A stretch of DNA of 64,000 bases, taken from positions 7,446,501-7,510,500 of the forward strand of contig NZ_JAPEMI010000001.1 of NCBI RefSeq assembly GCF_026342835.1, written 5' to 3'. Shown here one piece after another: positions 8,725 to 16,917 of this stretch (position 1 is the first letter of the stretch; each line of letters opens with the position of its first letter). Made by a program: the position numbers and the translations under genes. The notes under the pieces were generated by a model, which searched no databases, was not told the origin of the DNA, and worked only from the letters and a program-made list of their open reading frames with translations. Source of the DNA: Streptomyces sp. NBC_00154 (lineage in GTDB: Bacteria; Actinomycetota; Actinomycetes; Streptomycetales; Streptomycetaceae).

Positions 8725-9699
8725 GTGAAGATTGCTGTCCTCGGAGCCGGCGCGATCGGAGCCTTCGTAGGAGCGGCCCTGCACCGGGGTGGTGCCGATG
8801 TCCACCTGATCGCCCGCGGTCCGCACCTGCAAGCCATCCGCGAGCGCGGGGTCAGGGTCATCAGCCCGCGCGGCGACTTCGTCGCCCACCCGCACGCCAC
8901 CGACGACCCCACCGAGATCGGACCCGTGGACTTCGTGTTCCTCGGGCTGAAGGCACACTCCTATCCGTCCAGCGGCCCGCTGATCGAACCGCTCCTCGGC
9001 GAGCACACTGCTGTCGTCGCCGGGCAGAACGGCATCCCGTGGTGGTACTTCCACCGGCTCGCCGGCCCCTACGAGGGTCGCCGGATCGAGGCGGTGGACC
9101 CAGGCGGCGCGACCAGCAAGGTCCTCGCGCCGGAGCGGGCCGTGGGTTGCGTGGTCTACCCCGCCACCGTCATCGAGGCCCCCGGCGTGATCCGCCACCT
9201 CGAAGGCACCCGCTTCTCCATCGGTGAACCCGGCGGCGGGATCTCGGCGCGGTGCAACGCGCTGAGCGAGGCGATGATCGCGGGTGGACTGAAGTGCCCG
9301 GTGGAGCCGAACCTGCGGGACGACATCTGGATCAAGCTGATGGGCAACGTCGCGTTCAACCCGATCAGCGCGCTCACCAGGGCCACGATGGTCGAGATCT
9401 GCCAACATCCGCCGACGCGACGCCTGGTGGCCCAGCTCATGGAGGAGACGCTGGACATCGCCGCCCGGGTCGGCAGTACGCCGGACATCTCCATCGAGAA
9501 ACGCCTGCGGGGTGCGGAGGGGGTCGGCGACCACAAGACGTCGATGCTCCAGGACCTGGAGGCGGGCAAGCAGCTGGAACTCGACGCCATCGTGACCGCG
9601 GTGGTGGAGATCGCCGATATCACGGGTGCCGAGGCACCCAGGCTCCGAGCGGTGCACGCGGCCACGGACCTGCTGGCGCGCCGCACCGGCACGGGATGA
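8725..9699 (+). CDS. ApbA/PanE-family 2-oxoacid reductase
   Basis: Cytoplasmic reductase of 324 residues from the ketopantoate reductase family. The N-terminal Rossmann fold has KIAVLGAGAIGAFVGAALHR; the KAHS segment near residue 80 and the C-terminal catalytic lysine region (DIWIKLMGNVAFNPISALTR, with the K and N of the family) are present, as is the HKTSMLQDLEAGK motif. The start is GTG at 8725 behind GAGAGGAG. Canonical PanE makes pantoate, but placement in an oxalate island under the same operator suggests either CoA supply (pantothenate is a CoA precursor, and the pathway uses CoA esters) or reduction of a C2/C3 oxoacid. Neither can be decided from sequence alone. Confidence 0.85.
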   Translation: MKIAVLGAGAIGAFVGAALHRGGADVHLIARGPHLQAIRERGVRVISPRGDFVAHPHATDDPTEIGPVDFVFLGLKAHSYPSSGPLIEPLLGEHTAVVAGQNGIPWWYFHRLAGPYEGRRIEAVDPGGATSKVLAPERAVGCVVYPATVIEAPGVIRHLEGTRFSIGEPGGGISARCNALSEAMIAGGLKCPVEPNLRDDIWIKLMGNVAFNPISALTRATMVEICQHPPTRRLVAQLMEETLDIAARVGSTPDISIEKRLRGAEGVGDHKTSMLQDLEAGKQLELDAIVTAVVEIADITGAEAPRLRAVHAATDLLARRTGTG

Positions 9700-9704
9700 G
9701 ACCC

Positions 9705-9741
9705 GGCCCGGCTCCCGCAATGACGCTGGGGGAGCCGGGCC
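9705..9741 (+). terminator. Terminator after the ApbA-family gene
   Basis: Perfect 12-bp stem (9705-9716 with 9730-9741) and a 13-base loop, just after the stop codon at 9699. Confidence 0.7.
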
Positions 9742-9865
9742 TTCGGTGCGGGCGAGGCGCCGCCCAGGCCGCCGGGTAAGCTCGGTCAGCGCAGCCACCG
9801 CAGGCGTGTTCGACCTGGTCGGGGCGGAGACGTATGGGGTGCGGGGGACGAAGCAGGAGGCGAGC

Positions 9866-10801
9866 ATGCTCTTCCGTCAGCTGGAGTACTTCGTGGCGGT
9901 GGCCCGGGAGAGGCACTTCGCGCGGGCAGCGGACGCCTGCTTCGTCTCGCAGCCCGCACTGTCTGTGTCGATCGCCAAACTGGAGCGCGAGCTCAACGTC
10001 ACACTGATCAATCGCGGCCACAATTACCAGGGCCTGACGCCCGAAGGAGAGCGTCTGGTTGTCTGGGCCAAGCGGATCCTCGCCGAGCAGGAGGCGTTCA
10101 AGGCCGAGGTGGCTGCGGTCCAGTCGGGCATCACCGGGACGCTGCGGCTGGGCGCGGAGCCCACGGCCTCGACGACGCTCGCGCTGCCGGTGACGGCGTT
10201 CTGCACCGCGCACCCGCTGGCCAAGGTCCAGGTGCGGTCCCGCCTGTCCACCACGGAACTCATCCGGCAGCTCCGCGCATTCGAACTCGACGCGGCCATC
10301 GCCCACTTCGGTCCCGAGGACCGGGACGGGCTGCAGGTGACGCCGCTTTACGAGGAGCGGTACATGCTGCTCGCCGCCGCCGATCAGCTGCTGCCCCAGT
10401 CCGACACTCTGACCTGGGCCGAGGCGTCCCAGCTGCCGCTCGCGCTGCTCACCCCCGACATGCGGATCCGTCAGGTCATCGACGCCGCGTTCACCCGCAG
10501 CGGAGTCACCGTCATCCCGCAAGTGGAGACCGACTCCGTGGCCACCCTGTACGCGAACGTGGGCGCGGGCGCCTGCACCAGCATCGTGCCGCACACCTGG
10601 TTGCGGGCCCTGCCGGTCACCGGCCGGATGCGTGTGCTGCGGCTTGTCGAGCCGGACGCGCGGGCGCTCATCTCGGTCGCGATCCACGACGCGACGCCGG
10701 GCTCGCTCGCGGCCCGCGCGTTCATCACGGCGGCGGCCTCACTGCGTCTGGACGAGTTCTTCGACCGACCGCTGCCCGTGCCCGAACCCCTGGTCCGCTG
10801 A
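9866..10801 (+). CDS. LysR-family transcriptional regulator
   Basis: Regulator of 311 residues. The N-terminal winged HTH (about 1-60) reads MLFRQLEYFVAVARERHFAR, then the recognition part CFVSQPALSVSIAKLERELN. The effector-binding domain begins near residue 90 (TGTLRLGAEPTAS). The ATG at 9866 has AGGAGG seven bases upstream. It converges on the AMP-ligase gene, with 37 bases between their 3' ends. Two dyads of LysR-box form (T-N11-A core) lie in the promoter between the ligase and oxc, so the likely targets are those two transcripts. The effector is unknown; oxalate or an oxalate-derived CoA ester would fit. Confidence 0.88.
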   Translation: MLFRQLEYFVAVARERHFARAADACFVSQPALSVSIAKLERELNVTLINRGHNYQGLTPEGERLVVWAKRILAEQEAFKAEVAAVQSGITGTLRLGAEPTASTTLALPVTAFCTAHPLAKVQVRSRLSTTELIRQLRAFELDAAIAHFGPEDRDGLQVTPLYEERYMLLAAADQLLPQSDTLTWAEASQLPLALLTPDMRIRQVIDAAFTRSGVTVIPQVETDSVATLYANVGAGACTSIVPHTWLRALPVTGRMRVLRLVEPDARALISVAIHDATPGSLAARAFITAAASLRLDEFFDRPLPVPEPLVR

Positions 10802-10838
10802 GCCGAGGCGGCTCCGGCCGACCCGCCCGGCGGCGATG

Positions 10839-12413
10839 TCACCGGGCGAAACGCAGCTGGACCGCCTGCCGGTCCAGCGCGCCCTTGGCCGTACGCGGCA
10901 GCGCCGGGACGACCTGGATCCGCTCGGGCACCTCGAAGGGGGCCAGCCGGCCCAGGCAGTACCTGACGATCTCCGCGGGCTCCGCGTCCTCCTCCTCGCG
11001 CAGCACCACCGCCGCGCCCACCCGATGCCCGTGCCGCTCGTCCGGCACCCCGAACACGGCGGCCTCGGCGACGGCGGGGCAACCGCACAGTACGTCCTCG
11101 ACGTACTCGGGGGAGACCTGGTCGCCCGCCCGCGTGATCAGGTTCCTGATCCGGCCGGTGAGGAACAGGGCGCCGTCGGCGTCCAGATGCCCCAGGTCCC
11201 CGGTGCGCAGCCAGCCCCCGCCGAAACCGCGCACTGTCGCCGCCGGATCGGCGAGGTAACCCCTGGCCACGCTGGGGCCGCGCACCCAGACCTCGCCCTG
11301 CACGCCGGGCGGGCACGCCTGCCCCGACGGGTCGACGACCTGGATCCGCGTCCCGGTCGGCCTGCCCACCGAGCCGTGCTTGGACGTACCGGGCGGCGGC
11401 AGGGGTTCACTGCTCGCCTGATGGGCGGCCTCCGTCATGCCGTAGGCCGACAGCAGTGGCACCCCGAGGGTGCGCTCCAGGGCCCGCTGGGTCGCGGTAT
11501 TGAGCGGAGCGCTGGAACTGCGGGCGAAGCGCAGGGGCGGTGCGAGCGGCGCGGGATGTTCGCCGGCCGAACGGTCGAGGAGGATCTCGTGGATGGCGGG
11601 CACCGCGGTGAACCAGGTGGCCCCCACCGCGCGCATGTCGTCCCAGAACGTGTCGGCCGAGAAGCGTCCCCCGGCCGGGAGCAGGACGCAGCCGCCGCCG
11701 GCGAGCGTGGCGAGCAGCGCCGCGATCAGACCGTGCGTGTGGAAGAGCGGCATGACCGCCACCGTCGCGTCCCACGGGCCCAGTTCGTACGTCGCGCACA
11801 GCACGCGCACCGCCGCGGCCACGTTCCCGTGGGTCAGCGGCACCAGGCGGGCCTGGTCCATGGTGCCGGCCGTCGACAGGATCAGGGCGTCGTCCAGGGC
11901 GAGGCCCGGCGTGGGCGTCCCGTACAGCCCGAGCGGCGCGCGCGTCGTGTCGAGCGTGACCGCACAGGGGGCGCCGGGCGCGACCTGTACCCGCACGGGC
12001 CAGGCGGCCGGCATGCCCGCGGGAGCCTCGGGCCCGCACAGCACCACCCGCGCGCCGAACGCCCCGAGCCGCGCGCCCAGTTGACCGGAAGGCAGGGCCG
12101 GATCCAACGGGGCGACAACCGCGCCGGCCCGGGCCGCACCCAATAGGGCCACGACGAACTCGACGGTGTTCGCGGCGACCAGTCCCACCGGGTCCCCGGG
12201 CCGCACCCCGGCGGCCGTCAGCCGGCGGGCCAGGTCGTCGGCGAGCGAGGCGAGGCCGGCGTACGACAGCTCGATGCGCTCCGCACCGACGACGAGGGCC
12301 CGCGAGTGCGGACGCGCCCGCACGGGCCGGGACAACAGATCGACAAGACCGGTGAGTGCGGGCGGGCGGTAGCGGTCCGGTTCACGCACGGACGCCGTGG
12401 CCACTGTGGCCAT
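10839..12413 (-). CDS. Oxalyl-CoA synthetase-like AMP-dependent ligase
   Basis: ANL-superfamily acyl-CoA ligase of 524 residues. Visible core motifs are VAVMPLFHTHGLIAALLATL, LSAYGMTEAAHQ, WLRTGDLGHLDADGALFLTG, and PRTAKGALDR with the C-terminal catalytic lysine. The set resembles AAE3-type oxalyl-CoA synthetases, and the neighbours oxc and frc support oxalate as substrate. The P-loop normally written (T/S)SGTTGxPK is degenerate: it reads STAGTMDQAR, without the usual glycine and lysine, which could lower adenylation activity. The start is the ATG at 12413, seven bases after GAGGAGG; a GTG at 12416 also exists. It is divergent from oxc. Confidence 0.8.
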   Translation of the reverse strand: MATVATASVREPDRYRPPALTGLVDLLSRPVRARPHSRALVVGAERIELSYAGLASLADDLARRLTAAGVRPGDPVGLVAANTVEFVVALLGAARAGAVVAPLDPALPSGQLGARLGAFGARVVLCGPEAPAGMPAAWPVRVQVAPGAPCAVTLDTTRAPLGLYGTPTPGLALDDALILSTAGTMDQARLVPLTHGNVAAAVRVLCATYELGPWDATVAVMPLFHTHGLIAALLATLAGGGCVLLPAGGRFSADTFWDDMRAVGATWFTAVPAIHEILLDRSAGEHPAPLAPPLRFARSSSAPLNTATQRALERTLGVPLLSAYGMTEAAHQASSEPLPPPGTSKHGSVGRPTGTRIQVVDPSGQACPPGVQGEVWVRGPSVARGYLADPAATVRGFGGGWLRTGDLGHLDADGALFLTGRIRNLITRAGDQVSPEYVEDVLCGCPAVAEAAVFGVPDERHGHRVGAAVVLREEEDAEPAEIVRYCLGRLAPFEVPERIQVVPALPRTAKGALDRQAVQLRFAR

Positions 12414-12524
12414 CACCGCACCTCCTCACGCCAGTTGAGGCGAACAGCCGACACAGCTGAAACGGTCGACTGCGAGCCTGCGGGCCACGACCCGTGAGAG
12501 TCCAATGCACAACCGTGAACGGCC

Positions 12525-12541
12525 GATAGTGGCCGACTATC
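12525..12541. promoter_or_regulatory. LysR-type box 1 in the ligase/oxc divergent promoter
   Basis: Inverted repeat GATAGT-N5-ACTATC, equivalently GATA-N9-TATC, which has the T-N11-A form of LysR-family binding sites. A second copy with the same spacing lies 48 bases away. Confidence 0.5.
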
Positions 12542-12572
12542 ACCGCAGGTGCCAGGGCCCGTTCCCGCCGTT

Positions 12573-12589
12573 GATAAACGTCGGTTATC
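12573..12589. promoter_or_regulatory. LysR-type box 2 in the ligase/oxc divergent promoter
   Basis: Inverted repeat GATAA-N7-TTATC, again GATA-N9-TATC. It lies between the first box and the oxc start, as expected for a recruiting/activating pair of sites. Confidence 0.5.
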
Positions 12590-12687
12590 GGCTGGTCGCC
12601 GTCAGGTCTTGGACGGGGCGAGGGTCCGGCGCGGAAGGTGGATCCACCAGCCGCACAGCATCACTTGCCCAAGGAGGATCTCGGACC

Positions 12688-14439
12688 ATGACCGCCCCCT
12701 CATCACAGGAGACAGCGGCGAACGCCGACGCACCGGCCGAGCTCACCGACGGGTACCACCTGGTCGTCGACGCTCTGAAGCTGAACGACGTCGAGACCAT
12801 CTACGGCGTGGTCGGCATCCCGATCACGGATCTGGCCCGGCTCGCCCAGGCCGAGGGCATCCGCTACATCGGCTTCCGCCACGAGAGCAACGCGGCCCAC
12901 GCCGCGGCCGCGGCCGGTTACCTCACCAAGAAGCCGGGCATCGCTCTCACGGTGTCCGCGCCGGGGTTCCTCAACGGCCTCGTCGGCCTGGCCAACGCCA
13001 CCACCAACTGCTTCCCGATGGTGCAGATCTCGGGGTCCAGCGAGCGCCATCTCGTCGACCTCAAGCAGGGCGACTACGAGGAGATGGACCAGCTCGCCGC
13101 CGCGCAGCCGTTCTGCAAGGCCGCGTACCGCATCAGCCGGGTCGAGGACATCGGCCGGGGGATCGCCCGTGCGCTGCGCACCGCCGTCTCCGGCCGGCCG
13201 GGGGGCGTCTACCTCGACATCCCGGCCGCCGTGCTCGGCTCCATCATGGACAAGGCGGAGGGCGCCAAGACCCTGAGCCGGCTGGTCGACCCGGCCCCGC
13301 GCCAGCTGCCCGCGCCCGAGGCGGTGGACCGTGCCATCGAACTCCTCGCCGGCGCCGAGCGGCCGTTGGTGGTGCTGGGCAAGGGTGCCGCCTACGCCCA
13401 GGCCGACGACAGGATCCGGGAGTTCGTCGAGTCGACCGGCATCCCGTACGTACCGATGTCGATGGCCAAGGGCCTGCTGCCCGACGACCACCCGCAGTCG
13501 GTGGCGACCGCCCGCTCCCTCGCGCTGCGCAAGGCCGACGTCGTAATGCTCGTCGGAGCGCGCCTCAACTGGCTGCTGGGGCACGGGGAGGCGCCGCAGT
13601 GGAACCCCGACGCAAAGTTCATCCAGGTCGACATCGAGCCCAGGGAGCTGGACAGTAACCAGCCGATCGCGGCGCCGCTCGTCGGCGACGTCGCATCCGT
13701 GCTCGAGGTGCTGGCCGAGCGCGCCAAGCCGGGTCAGATCTCCGCGCCCACCGCCTGGCGCGAGGAGCTCGCGGCGCGCTCCGCGCAGAATGTCGAGAAG
13801 ATGGCCGGGCGTCTGGCGGCCGACCCGCACCCGATGCAGTTCATGGGCGCGCTGCGCGCCGTGCGCGACGTGCTACGCGACAACCAGCACGCGTACCTCG
13901 TCAATGAGGGTGCCAACGCCCTCGACATGGCGCGCAACGTCATCGACATGCACGTCCCGCGCCACCGCCTGGACGTCGGCACCTGGGGTGTGATGGGGAT
14001 CGGCATGGGCTACGCGATCGCCGCCGCCGTGGAGACCGGCCAGCCAGTGATAGCCGTCGAGGGCGACAGCGCTTTCGGGTTCAGCGGCATGGAGCTGGAG
14101 ACGATCTGCCGGTACCAGCTCCCCGTCACCACCGTGATCATGAACAACGGCGGTGTGTACCGCGGAAACGACGTCAACCCCCTCGACGACGCCCCGTCGC
14201 CCACCACCCTGATGCTGTCCGCCCGGCACGACCTCATGATCGAGGCGTTCGGCGGCAAGGGCTACCGCGCCACCACCCCCGCCGAGGTCACCGCGGCCCT
14301 CACCGAGTCGCTCGCCGCGGGCGGCCCCGCCTTGATCGACTGCGCCATCGACCCGGGCGCGGGCACGGAGAGCGGACACATCTCGCACCTCAACCCCAAG
14401 GGCATCACCGTCGGCAACATCGTGCCGTCGAAGAAGTGA
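12688..14439 (+). CDS. oxc: Oxalyl-CoA decarboxylase
   Basis: Thiamine-diphosphate enzyme of 583 residues that splits oxalyl-CoA into formyl-CoA and CO2. The N-terminal PYR domain carries the catalytic glutamate near residue 66 in GFRHESNAAHAAAAAGYLTK. The central domain has ERPLVVLGKGAAYAQ. The C-terminal PP domain has GDSAFGFSGMELETICRYQL and IMNNGGVYRG, the GDG/NN-type cofactor motif with GDS as usual for this enzyme. Length and order match Oxc. The ATG at 12688 follows AAGGAGG; an upstream open frame to 12505 overlaps the operator region and is unlikely to be translated. frc follows after 89 bases, so the two are probably co-transcribed. Confidence 0.95.
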   Translation: MTAPSSQETAANADAPAELTDGYHLVVDALKLNDVETIYGVVGIPITDLARLAQAEGIRYIGFRHESNAAHAAAAAGYLTKKPGIALTVSAPGFLNGLVGLANATTNCFPMVQISGSSERHLVDLKQGDYEEMDQLAAAQPFCKAAYRISRVEDIGRGIARALRTAVSGRPGGVYLDIPAAVLGSIMDKAEGAKTLSRLVDPAPRQLPAPEAVDRAIELLAGAERPLVVLGKGAAYAQADDRIREFVESTGIPYVPMSMAKGLLPDDHPQSVATARSLALRKADVVMLVGARLNWLLGHGEAPQWNPDAKFIQVDIEPRELDSNQPIAAPLVGDVASVLEVLAERAKPGQISAPTAWREELAARSAQNVEKMAGRLAADPHPMQFMGALRAVRDVLRDNQHAYLVNEGANALDMARNVIDMHVPRHRLDVGTWGVMGIGMGYAIAAAVETGQPVIAVEGDSAFGFSGMELETICRYQLPVTTVIMNNGGVYRGNDVNPLDDAPSPTTLMLSARHDLMIEAFGGKGYRATTPAEVTAALTESLAAGGPALIDCAIDPGAGTESGHISHLNPKGITVGNIVPSKK

Positions 14440-14528
14440 CCCGCCCATCGCACCCGGCAAGCCACCTCTCAACAACACCAGGCACTAACGCCGTTCGCCG
14501 CGCAACCCATCACGAGAAGGACTCAGAC

Positions 14529-15785
14529 ATGAGTGAACAGCCGCTCGCAGGCCTCAAGGTGATCGACTTCACCGGGGTCCAGGCCGGCCCCGCCTGTACG
14601 CAGATGCTCGCCTGGTTCGGCGCCGACGTCATCAAGGTCGAGCGCATCAACGGCGGCGACGTGACCCGTCAGCAGCTCAGGGACATCCCGGACATCGACG
14701 CTCTGTACTTCACCATGCTCAACTCCAACAAGCGCTCACTGGCGATCAACACCAAGACGCCTGAGGGCAAGGAGGTCATGGAGAAGCTGATCCGCGAGTC
14801 GGACATCCTCGTCGAGAACTTCGCGCCCGGAGCCATGGACCGCATGGGTCTCGGCTGGGACTACATCCACGAGCTGAACCCGCGCCTCATCTTCGGCTCG
14901 GTCAAGGGCTTCAACGACGACTCGAAGTGGAACGACCTCAAGGTCTACGAGAACGTTGCCCAGGCCGCCGGCGGCGCCGCCTCCGTCACCGGATTCTGGG
15001 ACGGCCCGCCCACCATCTCCGGCTCCGCGCTGGGTGACTCCAACACCGGCATGCACCTCATGATCGGCCTGCTCACGGCGATCATCCAGCGCGACCAGAC
15101 GGGGCTCGGCCAGAAGGTCTCGGTCTCCATGCAGGACGCCGTCCTCAACCTCACCCGCGTCAAGCTCCGCGACCAGCAGCGCCTGGAGAAGGTCGGCTAC
15201 CTGGAGGAGTACCCGCAGTACCCGCACGGCGAGTTCGGTGACGCCGTGCCGCGCGGCGGCAACGCGGGCGGCGGCGGCCAGCCCGGCTGGATCCTCAAGT
15301 GCAAGGGCTGGGAGACCGACCCCAACGCGTACATCTACTTCACGGTCCAGGAGCAGAACTGGGCTCGTACCTGCGAGGCCATCGGCCACGCGGAGTGGAA
15401 GGACGACCCGGAGTACAGCACCGCCCGGGCGCGCCAGCCGCACATCATGGAGATCTTCGGCGAGATCGAGAAGTGGCTCGCCGACAAGACGAAGTACGAG
15501 GCCGTCGATATCCTGCGCAAGTGGGAGGTGCCGTGTGCCCCGGTCCTGTCGATGAAGGAGCTCGCCGAGGACCCCGACATGCGCAAGAGCGGCACCATCG
15601 TCGAGGTGGAGCAGAAGGAGCGCGGCACGTACCTGACGGTGGGCAGCCCGGTGAAGTTCTCCGGGTTCAAGCCGGACATCAAGGGTGCGCCGCTGCTTGG
15701 CGAACACACCGACGAGGTCCTCGCCGACCTGGGCTACGACGCGGACGCCATCCGTAAGCTGCACAAGGGTTCCGTCGTCGCCTGA
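14529..15785 (+). CDS. frc: Formyl-CoA:oxalate CoA-transferase
   Basis: Family III CoA-transferase of 418 residues that moves CoA from formyl-CoA to oxalate. The residues known from the Oxalobacter enzyme are in place, shifted by one: Gln18 in TGVQAGPACTQ, Glu141 in LKVYENVAQA, and the nucleophilic Asp170 in SALGDSNTGMHL. The mobile tetraglycine loop GNAGGGGQPGW that covers the active site is also present, followed by YIYFTVQEQNW. The ATG at 14529 has GAGAAGGA upstream. With oxc it forms the catalytic cycle; the AMP ligase would prime it by making the first oxalyl-CoA. Confidence 0.95.
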   Translation: MSEQPLAGLKVIDFTGVQAGPACTQMLAWFGADVIKVERINGGDVTRQQLRDIPDIDALYFTMLNSNKRSLAINTKTPEGKEVMEKLIRESDILVENFAPGAMDRMGLGWDYIHELNPRLIFGSVKGFNDDSKWNDLKVYENVAQAAGGAASVTGFWDGPPTISGSALGDSNTGMHLMIGLLTAIIQRDQTGLGQKVSVSMQDAVLNLTRVKLRDQQRLEKVGYLEEYPQYPHGEFGDAVPRGGNAGGGGQPGWILKCKGWETDPNAYIYFTVQEQNWARTCEAIGHAEWKDDPEYSTARARQPHIMEIFGEIEKWLADKTKYEAVDILRKWEVPCAPVLSMKELAEDPDMRKSGTIVEVEQKERGTYLTVGSPVKFSGFKPDIKGAPLLGEHTDEVLADLGYDADAIRKLHKGSVVA

Positions 15786-15821
15786 CGCCGTGTCCGCCTG
15801 GTGACAGGGGGACACGGGGAG

Positions 15822-15852
15822 GTGTCCCGCGCGCGACCAGCGTGCGGGACAC
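15822..15852 (+). terminator. First hairpin after frc
   Basis: A 9-bp stem (15822-15830 with 15844-15852) with a 13-base loop, 37 bases after the frc stop. Confidence 0.5.
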
Positions 15853-15868
15853 CCGCGTCTACGGACCG

Positions 15869-15921
15869 GGAATTGCGAGGAGGGCAGGGAACCCAGGGTT
15901 CCCTGCCCTCCTCGCAATTCC
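15869..15921. terminator. Bidirectional terminator between frc and the PAS gene
   Basis: Perfect 26-bp inverted repeat (15869-15894 and 15896-15921) around a single central base. It sits between two converging genes and has a complementary end on each strand, so it can stop transcription both ways. The near absence of a loop means the tip must open when folded as RNA. Confidence 0.8.
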
Positions 15922-15928
15922 TCGCGTT

Positions 15929-16372
15929 TCACACGGTCGTTGCGCGAACGTTCGCGTCGGCGAGGCGGCGGCGCAACTCCTTCTCCTGGGCACGGCGCGC
16001 GGTGACATCACGGATGATCGCACCGACATGTCCGGCGCCGCCCTGCGGATCCGACAGGAGGCACACGCTGAACTCGATCGACAGGCTCGACCCGTCGGCC
16101 TTGAGCGCGGGCACGGTGAGCAGGTCGCTCGCGCCGTAGCGGGTGGTGCCCTTGGCCATCGCCCCGTGGAAGCCGTCCCAGTGCGGGCGCCGGTGCCGCT
16201 CGGGGATGATCAGATCGAGACTCTGTCCGAGCGCCTCGCTCTCCTTCCACCCGAAGATCCGCTCCGAGCCGCTGTTCCAGAACTGGATGAGCCCCTCGCT
16301 GTCGACGATGACGATGCCGTCGGGCGCGTGGATGGTCATTTGCGCGAGCAGTTCGGGGTGCGGGACTGTCAT
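15929..16372 (-). CDS. Single-domain PAS sensor protein
   Basis: Soluble protein of 147 residues that consists almost wholly of one PAS domain plus a short charged C-terminal helix. Visible PAS motifs are APDGIVIVDSEGLIQFWNSG, ERIFGWKESEALGQSLDLII, and the PAC-like VGAIIRDVTARRAQEKELRR. There is no kinase, HTH or membrane segment, so it likely binds a ligand or cofactor and passes the signal to a partner. The ATG at 16372 has GGAGGAGC upstream; the longer open frame begins in the operator. It converges on frc and carries its own copy of the shared GntR-type operator, which ties it to the oxalate regulon. Confidence 0.85.
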   Translation of the reverse strand: MTVPHPELLAQMTIHAPDGIVIVDSEGLIQFWNSGSERIFGWKESEALGQSLDLIIPERHRRPHWDGFHGAMAKGTTRYGASDLLTVPALKADGSSLSIEFSVCLLSDPQGGAGHVGAIIRDVTARRAQEKELRRRLADANVRATTV

Positions 16373-16415
16373 GGCTCCTCCGGGTGGCGCGATGCGGGTG
16401 TACGGCCGGTCGTAA

Positions 16416-16432
16416 GTATACTGAATACAATC
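16416..16432 (+). promoter_or_regulatory. GntR-type operator upstream of the PAS gene
   Basis: Reads GTATACTGAATACAATC, matching the consensus except for one base in the right GTAT half (GAAT). It is 44 bases upstream of the PAS start, in promoter position. Confidence 0.55.
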
Positions 16433-16710
16433 TCTCGATCGAGACGTGATTTGAGAAGTAACGAAGAGTCGCTGTCGTGCAGTTGACGAACCTGACCAAG
16501 TCGGGAACCTGGGCGTCTTGAACGAGCCCCTGGGCGCGACGAGTGCGGATCCGCTCGACGCGCAAACCGGCCAACCGGTCCCCTGCAAGGGGCCGCAGGG
16601 GACATCGCCGAGTTGGAGTCGAGTTTCCCGAGTCCCACCGCCGCTTGCCTGCCGAGCTTGACCCGCTTCGGTCGCGGCGGGATCGGGGTGGCCCCTCCTG
16701 CCGTTCGTGA

Positions 16711-16917
16711 CTTTCGTCAGCCGAGTTTCCGCCGCAGCGGGTGGGCGGCCCCTTCGCAGCAGGAGCAGCGTGGCTCGAAGTCGAGGCCGACAGCCAGGCC
16801 GGCGCCGAGTCGGAAGCAGTACGGCTGGTTTCCAGCGCGCTGAGGGATAGCGGTTTCACGCAGGACGATGCCCCGCTGGGGCCGGCCGCCGTGACGGCCA
16901 TCGACCGCGAATTCTGA
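16711..16917 (+). pseudogene. C-terminal remnant of an unidentified gene
   Basis: A 68-codon frame with high GC3 ends at a TGA at 16915-16917 and is cut off upstream by an in-frame stop. It reads AAGAAWLEVEADSQAGAESE, then AVRLVSSALRDSGFTQDDAP and VTAIDREF, and looks like a true protein tail. No start codon or family was recognised. The rest of 16433-17453 (about 1 kb) holds no other gene that can be supported. Confidence 0.3.

Noticed and set aside
14736..15932. 398-codon open frame on the minus strand
   Set aside because: Antisense to frc, which has all catalytic residues; leucine/valine-rich shadow product.
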